DNA from: Ursus arctos
Taxonomy: Eukaryota > Chordata > Mammalia > Carnivora > Ursidae
DNA: 64,000 nucleotides
Direction: 5' to 3'
Assembly (NCBI RefSeq): GCF_023065955.2
Contig: NW_026622808.1
Span: 70,389,975-70,453,974 of the forward strand
Under the pieces are notes generated by a model. That model was not told the DNA's origin, did no database searches, and worked only from the letters and a program-made list of their open reading frames with translations. Position numbers and translations under genes: made by a program. The stretch's first letter is position 1; every line of letters starts with the position of its first letter. Below, piece by piece: positions 55,705-64,000 of this stretch.

Positions 55705-55905
55705 TGAAAATCTGTCTGTGTTGTTCCCCTGCTTGAAAACCCTTCCCAGTGCTCCCAGACCAGACTCCTCACTTGGACCACAGGCTCCGCATGGCCTGCC
55801 CCTGCCAACCCCTTCTCCCTTCTTTCTGTGCCAGCCTCTGTGGCCTCCACTGGGCTCCTGAGTAGCTGCCCTTCTCCCCACTTGAGAGCTTCTCCCCTTC
55901 TGCTC
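55705..55905 (+). mobile_element. L2 LINE fragment, sense
   Basis: 'gaaaacccttcccagtgctc', 'ccgcatggcctgcccctgcc' and 'ctttctgtgccagcctctg' are L2 phrases in order. Confidence 0.65.
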
Positions 55906-56500
55906 TTTTCAGCCAACCCCTATCCATTTTTTTGGGTCGAAGAGATTTCACCAAAGAAGCCTTTCCTCCGTATAAATGAGTCCCCCTGTTATAATGATTT
56001 CTCAGAGTATCTTTGTATTGGAGCTGCTGTGGCTGCATAAAAGAAAGGTTTCTCTCTTTTTCTTAGAAATGAGGCCTAGAGGTGAGCAGCTCTGGGCTTC
56101 TGAGGTGGCTCTACAATTCTCAGGAACTTGGGCTGCTTCTGCCTTGTTCCATGGTTCTTGACGTGTAGCATACCCCTCATAGACCAAGAAGGCTGCTCCA
56201 ACGCCGGCCATCACACACCCGCTTTCCAATGAGAACGAGGGAGAAAGAGCAGGGGGAGTCTCATCTCTCCAACCACAAGAAGTCACATACTTACTTCTGT
56301 CCACACCCCCACTGGTAAGAACTTTGTCATGTGACCACACACAGCTGCAGAGGAGGCTGGGGAACGTGTCACGATGGCCATGTACCCAGTGGAGAAAGGA
56401 GGAGAGAACATGGCTGGGGCTCAGAAACAATGTGTGGCAAGACCCTGTTCTTTCCCTGCACAGTCTGAATCATTTGTTCATTGAGCGGTGACCTGATGAA
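55905..56500. other. Unique DNA, nothing recognised
   Basis: A 142-residue minus-strand open frame (56002-56430) shows no domain. It is probably chance. Confidence 0.35.
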
Positions 56501-56504
56501 CGCA

Positions 56505-56645
56505 TAACCTCTCCCCTAAGTGGAAGCCTTCTGGAGAACAGGGGACCCCTGCCTTGCTCACCTTCGAACCCCCGTGCGTCACACAGTGTCTGGGCGACGG
56601 TAGGTAGCACACCGGAAAGATTTGTTGAACAGGTGAATAAAAGTC
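56505..56645 (+). mobile_element. L2 LINE 3' end, sense
   Basis: 'gtggaagccttctggagaac', 'gtcacacagtgtctgggcga' and 'tttgttgaacaggtgaataa' are the L2 terminus. Confidence 0.6.
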
Positions 56646-56754
56646 GTCATGGACTCCCTCCCTTTGTTCTCCTCTGGTAAAGCCTTTGTGATAGAAAGCA
56701 CCCTCCCCCACATTCTGCATCTTTTATGATCTCTAGAGAAGGCCTCTGAGGGCT

Positions 56755-56985
56755 CTCCCTCGGGGGGCTTCCCGCGTTCCAGGCTGTTCCGTGATTGGGC
56801 GCCGAGGCCCAGGCCACCCCCCCCCCCCCCCCCCGCCACGCACACACGCATCGCTGCGCTGGATTATATAAGCGGAGTCGGCTGTGCAGATGCTAGCGGT
56901 GGGGAGGGCCGGTTTCTGCTGGAACTGACGGGTTCCTGCGTGGAGGCGCGGGCCCGGTCCCGGACATCGGCAGCCTAATTGGCAG
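56755..56985 (+). promoter_or_regulatory. Small CpG-dense segment with inverted CCAAT box and TATA box: candidate promoter
   Basis: I count about 24 CpG dinucleotides in 230 bases, far above the rest of the window. An inverted CCAAT box ('gattggg', ATTGG at 56794-56798) lies about 70 bases before a textbook TATA box, TATATAAG at 56865-56872. That geometry predicts a plus-strand start near 56900. A poly-C run (56816-56834) separates the two motifs. No downstream coding frame is evident: an ATG at about 56890 reads only a dozen codons. The product, if any, would be a non-coding RNA or an uncaptured first exon. Age and function are unknown. Confidence 0.35.
56816..56834. repeat. Poly-C tract
   Basis: A run of 19 or so C bases within the CpG-dense segment; homopolymer length may be affected by sequencing. 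Confidence 0.85.
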
Positions 56986-56989
56986 GGCT

Positions 56990-57085
56990 GTACATCAGCG
57001 GTTCTCCGGTGCAGCTCGGCCTGTGAATCACCTGGGAACTCGTTAAAAATACAAAACTTCTGAGTCAGTAGGTTTGGGGTGATCT
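56990..57085 (+). mobile_element. MER5A-like hAT fragment
   Basis: 'cagcggttctccggtgcagc', 'gaatcacctgggaactcgtt' and 'aaaaatacaaaacttctgag' follow MER5A through its left half. The terminal CAG..GTTCTC is the expected inverted-repeat end. Confidence 0.65.
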
Positions 57086-57240
57086 ATTTGGTTGCAAGTG
57101 ACAGAAAGCCAACTCGCTTAGGCAAAGGGGGAATTGATGGTGAGGGCACAGGGGCTCCTCCTATAGCTGCAAGAAGGCTGGGGGGCTGCTCTCACACCTG
57201 CCCCCGCTTCCCCCATCTGCAGGGAGTGACTGGCTGTCCG
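57085..57240 (+). mobile_element. Ancient repeat, third copy (shared with 6935 and 31957)
   Basis: 'atttggttgcaagtgacaga', 'agccaactcgcttaggcaaa' and 'gggggaattgatggtgag' match the openings of the other two copies, especially 31957. Confidence 0.55.
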
Positions 57241-57730
57241 TGGGGACCCAGCATGGCCAGCCAGGCCTGGGTGCTTCGCAGCAACTGTGGCTATGGTGTC
57301 GGGTTCTGTGACTGGCTGTGTGGGGGTTGGGAGACGGGGGGTGGTGCAGGGCAACCCCGGGGATTGGGCAGGTCCAGAGAGGCAGTGCTGGAGTCGACTG
57401 GGATCTAGCATGCAGAAGCAAGAAACCAGCATTTCCCAGCTGGCCTCAGGTGCAGCCCCTGGCTGCTTCCCCAGGAGAAGCCCCCCTGCTCTCTGGGGGT
57501 CCTACAGAGGGAGGGGAACTCTGGAAAGCTTTATGAGGGCTGGTTTGGGCATAGGCCTCCCTGTGAGTCATCAAGCAACAGGGGATGCACTCTCCTCAGA
57601 TACAGCAGCATGGGGGCCCTGGGGTGGCGGGCTTCTTGCTGGCCAGCCGTGGGGGGGGGGCGGGGAGCCGGGGCTCTGGTGGGGGAACACAGCAGCTCCT
57701 CAGGACCATGGGGCTGGCCCGGAGGGGGCA
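57240..57730. other. Unique GC-rich stretch with poly-G
   Basis: A G run at 57650-57663 and several overlapping open frames on both strands; nothing recognisable. Confidence 0.35.
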
Positions 57731-57734
57731 GGAC

Positions 57735-57925
57735 ACCAGCGTCACCCCAACCTAGTGCATCTATTGGAATCACCTGTGATGCTTCTTTAAATGCTCATTC
57801 CAGGCCCGCCCAGACCCACCGAACCATGCTCCCCAGGCCCAGGCCCCAAGAGGCTGAACTTGAACCAAGTACCGCAGGGTGAAGATCCTCCCGCCCGTGG
57901 GAGAACTGTGATTTCTGATCCTCCC
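57735..57925 (+). mobile_element. MER20/MER5-like hAT fragment
   Basis: 'ctattggaatcacctgtgat', 'gcttctttaaatgctcattc' and 'caggcccaggccccaagagg' fit the central and left portion of a non-autonomous hAT element. Confidence 0.5.
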
Positions 57926-58339
57926 TTTTGCAGAGCCCCCATCCTGAGCCCAGATCTTTGGGGCCTTCTCTCTGTGGCTCTGTGGGGAGGGCCTGTCCTC
58001 TGTGCTGCAAGCTCCTAGCTGACCCCCAGCACGGCTGCACCCTGGGGATGGCAGGGGGTGAGGGCTGGGGCAGAACTGTGGTTCTCCCAGCTGCCCCGCT
58101 GAGGCCCTGGGCCCTGTGCGCCCGTCAGGACCTGCTGGGCCTGGGGACTGAGGTTTGGTCTGCAGGGCCGCCCGCCTTCCCCGGCCCCTGAGGCAGGAAC
58201 ATTTGCAGGCTGGGCCTGCTTGGCTCTGCCTCCGGGAGGAGCGACCAGCAGCCCCCACCAAAGCGCCCCCTGCGGGTGCATCGGGCTCCCGCGCGGCGCA
58301 GTTGGGCAGCTCTGTGTGGTGGGGCAGCACAAGGGCTCA

Positions 58340-58480
58340 CCACCGATTTAGCACGGGGATGCTTTATTTGGCCCCCACAGAATGCTTTACAGATGGAATT
58401 GGTGACCAATATGCAACACTCAAAGATTTGGTATTAAAAAATCCCTATTTCTGGCTCCTTCTGAAAACTTGGCTGAGTTC
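58340..58480. promoter_or_regulatory. Small AT-rich repeat-free patch, possible conserved element
   Basis: 'gggatgctttatttggcccc', 'gaccaatatgcaacactcaa' and 'tggtattaaaaaatccct' stand out from GC-rich flanks. They include a CCAAT word and a MEF2-like A/T run. Confidence 0.2.
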
Positions 58481-58559
58481 GCCGTGCCGGGCCATGTGGT
58501 GGATGGGCTGCTAAGCTCCACCGCGCTGCCTCCCCCGACATCCCACCTTGCTTCTCCTG

Positions 58560-59200
58560 CCCTCTGCTCCTGCCAAATGTTGAGAGCCACGGGGTCCAGG
58601 GCCTGGGTGAGGAAGAGTGCAGGTGCCTGAGCCGAGCTGAGGGGGTCAGCTGTTGGATCGAGGGCACAAGGGCAGACCCGCTGGCCGAGGCATCCTCCCT
58701 CCCCCTCTAGGTGTCTGCTGAGGGAGCTAACGTGCTTACCCCAATCCTTATTCCTAAGGGGGAATTCCTGGGACCCTCCTCAGAGACCCCTGTGTGGTCT
58801 GCAGGGGCCCCCCACCATGTGCTTTGAGGGGAGCTTGCCAGAGAATCCCACCATCAGCATCTATAGCAAACTCATTCTCACTTTTAGGAAGGTGCACTGG
58901 AGCCAGGGAGGAGCGGGGAAGCCGCTGACAGGGACGTGTCCGTCCTGGGCCCCAGGCTAGGTTGTGAAGAAGCACTGACAAAGGTGAGAGGGGCAAAGGG
59001 TGCGTGGTTGCCAGTGGGGCTGCCTGGTTGAGGTGAGGAGGCTGATCAGGAGAAAAGCTGGAACAGAGGAGCGGGAGAGAGGAGGGGGAGGAGGGCGGAC
59101 ATGACGTGAGGGATGGGGTGGGCAGGCCACTGTGCTTAGGACCCAGCACTTCCAGCACCTCCCTCCACCTCCACCACTGTCCTCCTGGCCCTTCTTTTCC
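58560..59200. other. Unique GC-rich stretch, nothing recognised
   Basis: No TE or gene was recognised; GA-rich words near 59070-59100. Confidence 0.35.
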
Positions 59201-59204
59201 TTCT

Positions 59205-59548
59205 GTCCCTGGACCCCTGTTTTCTCTCTCCTCCTAACCCTGCCCCCACCCAGCCCTGCCTCTCGGTCTCCTTTCTGGCTCCTTCCCATCTCATAGGGGT
59301 CCTCCTTTTCTCTCTGTCTCTCTGGATCCATTTCTTCCTACATCTGTTTCTCTCCCTCTGTCCTCTGAGAGTCTGTCTGTCTGTCTCTGTCTCATTCTGC
59401 CTGTAAGCTCGGGTATCTCTGGTTTCTGCGCTGTCAGGGGTCTTTGTCTCTTTGTGCTGGGTCTTTCTCCTTGTCTCTCTCTGTCTCTGTCCCTCTCTGT
59501 CTCTCTGTGTCCATGTCTTCCCTGGGTGTCTGTCTGTCTGTCCGACAG
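59205..59548. repeat. Long polypyrimidine-biased tract with (TCTG)n and (TCTC)n patches
   Basis: Over about 340 bases the plus strand is mostly C/T, with 'tctgtctgtctgtctctgtc' near 59371 and 'ctgtctgtctgtcc' near 59530. It gives a long minus-strand Arg/Glu/Lys/Asp-rich frame that is compositional. Confidence 0.8.
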
Positions 59549-59559
59549 TGGGTCTCAGG

Positions 59560-59850
59560 CAACCGAAAACACCCCCTGTGTCCCATTTGATGTGCGGTTG
59601 TGAGATTCCCTTTGAATATTGCAGGAGCGAGTTGATGGTTGCCAAGGGAACAGGTCAGGAGAAATGGGGGGATCGAGGAGGGGGGACCAGGAGCCAGGCG
59701 GGGGATGCGGGCATGCTTTTCTGTTTTCATCTTCTTTGGCGCTTTCCTCTTCCAAAGCATAAAAAAAAAAGGGCGACAATTTAAAATGATTTTTCAAGAA
59801 TCAACACGACAGAAATAATGGGTCCTAATTGTGTTGGACTAAAAGGCAGG
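59560..59850. promoter_or_regulatory. Candidate conserved patch after the pyrimidine tract
   Basis: 59575-59670 ('cccatttgatgtgcgg', 'gagattccctttgaatattg') and 59770-59845 ('gcgacaatttaaaatgattt', 'gaaataatgggtcctaattg') are repeat-free and lie on either side of a poly-A run (59761-59770). Confidence 0.2.
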
Positions 59851-60490
59851 CAGGGAGGGTGCAGCTCCCCCTCCTGTGCCTGGAGGGGGTTAATGGCCAG
59901 ACTCTAGGAGGGGGGATTAGAGGGCCTGGAGCCATTTGCCAGGCATTGGGGGTTGGCAGCACCATGGTTTCAGCTGCTCAGCCCTGGGGGAGATTTCAGT
60001 ACCCCTCAGCTTAGAGCATCACAGCCAGGCACGAGATGAGCCTTTGTGGCTACACTCAAGGCCTCAGGGCTCCTGCCTGCCTTTTTAGCTGGGGCTGGGG
60101 CTGGGGCTGGGGGCCCAGGGTTAGAGGTGGGCAGAAGAGTCCAAACTCTGGCCATTCAACACCTAGCGCACAGCCCAGGTCTCTCCAGGCAGCTTCACCA
60201 AAGCATCCCTCCACTCCCCTCTGCCCAGCCCCGATTTGGTTGTCATGGGGATCAATAGGGATGATGCCCGTGCAGCACCCAGCACACCAGCCCCTGCTGT
60301 CCCAGTAGCCAGGCTGGGAATCCTGCGAGCTTGGACTAGACTTGATCATCTGCTTCTGGGGTCGTCATTGTCGTCGTGTGAACATTTACTTACTCGTACA
60401 CTGTAAGCAAGACTCGGACTTGTGCAGGGACACGGATGCCTGGTTAGCAATAAAAGCAATTACTTAGTAGCTATCCTAACAAGGAGGCAT
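59850..60490. other. Unique DNA with short GGGGCT repeat
   Basis: 'ggggctggggctggggctgg' at 60091-60112 is a short, G-rich hexamer repeat. The rest is unassigned. Confidence 0.4.
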
Positions 60491-60655
60491 TACTAACTAG
60501 AGTGCTTTTCTAAACTCTTTATATGCCTTTTATCCATTTAGTCTGCACAGCAAAACTCTGAGGTAGGTACTGTTATTAATCCCATTTTAGAGATGAGGAC
60601 ATTGAGATATTCGGCAACTCCAGTACGGAAATAGAAGTGCAGTGATTGAGGGAAT
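60490..60655 (-). mobile_element. MIR SINE, antisense
   Basis: 'aaactctttatatgcctttt', 'ctctgaggtaggtactgtta' and 'ttaatcccattttagagatg' give a clear antisense MIR. Confidence 0.8.
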
Positions 60656-60659
60656 CACA

Positions 60660-61980
60660 GGAGGCCAGTGATACAGAGACAGAACCCCCTCCCATGATGA
60701 AAGGGAGAGCAGGGAAGGTTCCCCCGTGGGCCTCCGAGCTGAGCAGGCATTATGGGGTGGACAGTGAGTGACGGGGCTCGGAGGGGAGGGCACACTAGGC
60801 TGCAGAATGGTGTGAAAGTGGAGGGGAAGCAGGCCCATGGCAGGTGAGCACTGACATTCCCCCACCAACAGTTCAGAGCTCACCGTGTTAGAGATTCTGC
60901 CCTAGCCATCTGCTTCCATAAAGCCTGCAGGGAAGCCAGCTCATTTCAGGAGCCCAAGTAGGAGTTTACAAATGGCTTCTCCAGGCAACCATCCCATCCT
61001 CCCTCCTCCTCCTCTGCACCCTGAGGCTTTTCCTTGGCCCCTCTTTCCCCATTTGCTTTGACCCAATATCGCCCTATTGTCTTGCCCAAGACTGGCCCAT
61101 GGTGGTGACAGTGCAGGTATGGGCGGGAAAGGGTGGGCTTGGATGGTGGGAACAATGTTACTGCATGTCTGGAGTCTTCATCTGGCCCCATGTGATCTCT
61201 TCTTCCCAGGGTGGAAGCCACTCTTCCCTCATCAAGCCCTGGTCCCTAGGGGTTCCATGTGCCAGCTGATGCTGTCCACAGGTCTCAGGTCTACTTCCCA
61301 CGATAATAAGCATCTGTGGAGGGCCCGGTCACCACCGAGTCGGTGTGAAGGGAGATGTGGCTGTGGCTCTGAAGAGCTCACTGTCAGGGGTGAGAGGGAA
61401 TCATAACTGGAGACAAGAGTGGGAGAAAGGTATGGGCCAAGGGCTAAGCCATCTGTGAAGGCTGCAGCTGGGTGGAAGGCAGAGGGTGGCATGGGCCATG
61501 GTGTCAGGAGGGCTCCATCCACTGAAGAGGTGTGTAGCCTGTGGGGTGGCCTTGGAAAGGTGTTCAGGAGGGAGCTGACCAATTTTGAGGACCTTTAGTG
61601 ACCAAGACCTGGACCCCTGGCTCCTGGAATAATGTGATTAGGACTGACACCGTTAATGGCTTCTTCGGGCATCTGGCATCTCCCTACGGCGGGGTACTGG
61701 GTGCTAGCCTGTGTTGTAGGGAGACACTTCTACAGAGATTCATGTATTCTAGAGTGACAGCAACTTGTAAGTCTCCCTGCACCATGACCACACAGTAATA
61801 ACCTTGTAATAACCAGCTTGTAACAACCACGTTTTCTAGTTTCTGTGTCTGTGGCTCTGACCTCTGGGCTTTGCCAGCCCTGGAGAGACTGCCCTTCCCA
61901 GGGGTTAGGCAATTCCTAGAGGGCAAATGACCCCCCTGCTGGAGCACCTTTCATCTGCAAACCAACCATCCAGAGCCCAC
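60660..61980. other. Unique DNA, nothing recognised
   Basis: Several short open frames on both strands with no domain. A 'taataaccttgtaataacc' direct repeat occurs at 61794-61818. Confidence 0.35.
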
Positions 61981-62290
61981 CCTCTACTGCCTCTACTGAG
62001 CTCTGACACGTGGGGCCACTGAGCCCCCCGCCCTAATCACCCCAGTGGACACAGCAGACAACCAGAGACAGCCTTTATGCCCCTGATGCCACTGAAGTTA
62101 CTCAAACCAGCCAATCCTCAGCCTGTTTATCCCTGCCTCGCCCGTTACTTCCTGAGGAAACCGCCCCGGTCATGGCTGACTCTGATGCTTCTCCATGTGG
62201 CCTCCCGTTTCTAGGGATCTGTGACTATAACCAGCTCTCTTTCCAACTGAGGTCGTCTGATGTGTTGGCCTTATGAAACCTGAATAATAA
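61980..62290 (+). mobile_element. Possible old LTR (R/U5-like end)
   Basis: 'ataaccagctctctttccaa', 'ctgaggtcgtctgatgtgtt' and 'ggccttatgaaacctgaata' read like the 3' part of a retroviral-type LTR. No internal region or primer-binding site was seen. Family unknown. Confidence 0.3.
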
Positions 62291-62904
62291 TAAAACACCC
62301 ATTTTCAAACAGAGGCAGTGTGCTGGCCCTTCTCCCTGCACCTGCACACCCACCGCCCTCCTTCTTCACCTGCTCTGTTCCCTGGGAGCCTGTCCCTGTG
62401 GATAGATGGCCCCCACAGGCCAGATGCACCAGCAGGACACTAAGGGAGAGTGAATGGGGGCATTTCTTCCCTGTCTCCCCCAATCCCACGGGGTGGTGGG
62501 TTCCCAGAGCTCCTCTGCAGAGGCCACAGCTCCTGCTTGGCAGCCTTCTCCTGTTTAGGTCCTTTCTCTGAATACTAGAATTTGCTTTCTCCACTTGCCT
62601 CTCAAGCCTATACATGGCTTCCGTCACTTTCTTGAGTGCTTTGCCATTATTTCCTGCTTGACCCTGCCCACACTTTGTCAGTGGTCCCTCATGAGACACT
62701 CTTCAGCTGCTGTATAGAGCAGCTCAGGTGGCTGGTGGGTGGAAGCCAAATGACCTGGGTGACCGAGTCTTCCTCTGCCTTCCTCCCCAGACAGCTGTTC
62801 CATTGGTATGTCACCTGAGCTATCTCAGGGCCGACCACAAAAACGCAAAATCAGACAGATCAGATGGGAGAACACAGACGCCCCCATTCACCTCCTCCAG
62901 CTAT

Positions 62905-63435
62905 TTTTTTTTTCTCTTTAGAGTGAGATATAATTGAGACTAAGTGTTTCTCAGAATACATTCATTCTTACCCCACCTCCACAATTTTTGCCATATCTGC
63001 ATACCACCTGTATGATTATTTCTCTAATAATTTCCTTTCGCTCAGCTTACTTTCTGAAAAAGTCAGGTGTATATAATTTACATAATTGGAGATAGAATTT
63101 ACATACAGTAAAATTTAGCCTTTTTAACTGTGCAGTTCACTAAGTTTTGACAAATGCATCCAGTCATGTAACTACCAACACCGTCAAGATACGGAACAGA
63201 GTTCTCACCCCTGACGTCCCCGCGTCCCTCTGTCATCGGTGCTGTCTGCCACCCCCAGCCTTTGGCAGTCACTATCTGACTTCTGTTTCTATGATTTTAC
63301 CTTTTCCAGAATGTCATATCAATGGAATCGTATAGTATGTGGCCTTTTGTGTTTGGCTTCTTCCACTTCGCAAAATGTTACCTCCCCACCCCAAATTAAG
63401 CTTAAACCAAAAACTAAAATTTATTCACTTTACTG
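62905..63435 (-). mobile_element. Old L1M 3' end, antisense
   Basis: 'gagtgagatataattgagac', 'cagttcactaagttttgaca', 'aatgcatccagtcatgtaac', 'cgtcaagatacggaacagag' and 'tatcaatggaatcgtatagt' are the antisense L1M 3' UTR series. Some internal duplication is possible at 62940-63080. Confidence 0.8.
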
Positions 63436-63436
63436 T

Positions 63437-63656
63437 CCAACATTCATGTTTTTTTTTTTTAATATTTTATTTATTTATTTGTCAGAGAGAGAGAGCACAA
63501 GCAAGGGAAGCAGCAGGCAGAGGGAGAAGCAGACTCCCCGCTGAGCAGGGAGCCCGATGCAGGACTTGATCCCAGGACCCTGGGGATTATGACCTGAGCT
63601 GAAGGCATACTCTTAACCAACTGAGCCACCCAGGTGTCCCCAACATTCATGTTTTT
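63437..63656 (-). mobile_element. Can-SINE with perfect 17-bp target-site duplication, antisense
   Basis: 'ccaacattcatgttttt' is present at 63437-63453 and 63640-63656. The body has 'agagagagagcacaagcaag', 'gcagcaggcagagggagaag', 'tgatcccaggaccctgggga' and 'gagccacccaggtgtcc'. It separates two L1 3' ends. Confidence 0.95.
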
Positions 63657-63699
63657 ACATGCCATGTTTGGGCGCAGTGATTGAACAAATCAGTGGCCT

Positions 63700-64000
63700 T
63701 AATCTTATTTTAGAGTTTTTAAAAAAGGTTTACCAAGGCCTAATTTCTGTAGACTAAATTCACCCCTTTGAGCGCGTGGTTCTAGGGGTTTTGGCGAGTA
63801 TGTACATTTGTACAACCAGCATCACGATCAAGATACAGAACAGTGCCGTCACCCCAAAAACTTCCTCTGTTCTCATTCATCACTTTCCCTACTCCCGACC
63901 CCTACCGCCACTGACTTGCATCCCTGTAGCTTTGTCTTTGTCAGAATTTCATATAAATGGACTCATACAATGTAGCCTTTTAGGGCTGGCTTCGTTCACT
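63700..64000 (-). mobile_element. Old L1M 3' end, antisense, cut by window edge
   Basis: 'gttctaggggttttggcgag', 'tacatttgtacaaccagcat', 'cacgatcaagatacagaaca' and 'tttcatataaatggactcat' form a second antisense L1M 3' UTR. It repeats the text of the copy at 63110-63330, so the two are independent insertions or a duplication. Confidence 0.8.

Overview
The window looks like ordinary nuclear DNA from a caniform carnivore, most likely an arctoid (bear, panda, seal or mustelid group). The evidence is eight tRNA-derived Can-SINEs (SINEC type), several with the body seen in arctoid genomes, a carnivore-type L1 3' end, and a background of old eutherian repeats (MIR, L2, L1M, MaLR/MLT1, MER5/MER20). 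I found no intact protein-coding gene, no rRNA or functional tRNA gene, and nothing bacterial, phage-like or CRISPR-like. All families are named from remembered consensus sequences without alignment, so subfamily names and edges are approximate.

Layout. 1-4.6 kb is old L1 debris around a CA-rich array; two oppositely oriented L1 pieces may be one 5'-inverted insertion. 4.6-14 kb is GC-rich and mostly unique, with a GT-rich array, scattered MIR and L2, and three segments resembling conserved non-coding DNA. 14-21 kb holds an L2, a long minus-strand L1 with two nearby Can-SINEs, a short carnivore L1 with target-site duplications and an old L1 3' end. 21-43 kb is GC-rich, low-repeat DNA with MIR/L2/MLT1 fragments, the youngest-looking Can-SINE (27.5 kb), an enhancer-like AT-rich patch (28.4 kb), a CpG/G-quadruplex/minisatellite cluster (34.7-35.4 kb) and a probable retrocopy tail (38.8 kb). 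43.7-51.0 kb is a nearly complete but dead minus-strand L1 with 5' UTR, ORF1, ORF2 and 3' end still in order, interrupted by two Can-SINEs. 51-54 kb is more L1 and L2 debris. 54-62.9 kb returns to GC-rich unique DNA, including a small CpG-dense segment with an inverted CCAAT box and a TATA box (56.8 kb). 62.9-64 kb ends in L1 3' ends and one more Can-SINE.

The window therefore reads as intergenic or large-intron DNA whose structure is mainly transposon history, with a few candidate regulatory segments. The host gene or locus cannot be identified from the sequence alone. I did not find a previously undescribed system. The points most worth checking are the promoter-like CpG segment, the conserved-looking AT-rich patches, the retrocopy tail, the nested TE chronology and the young SINE.
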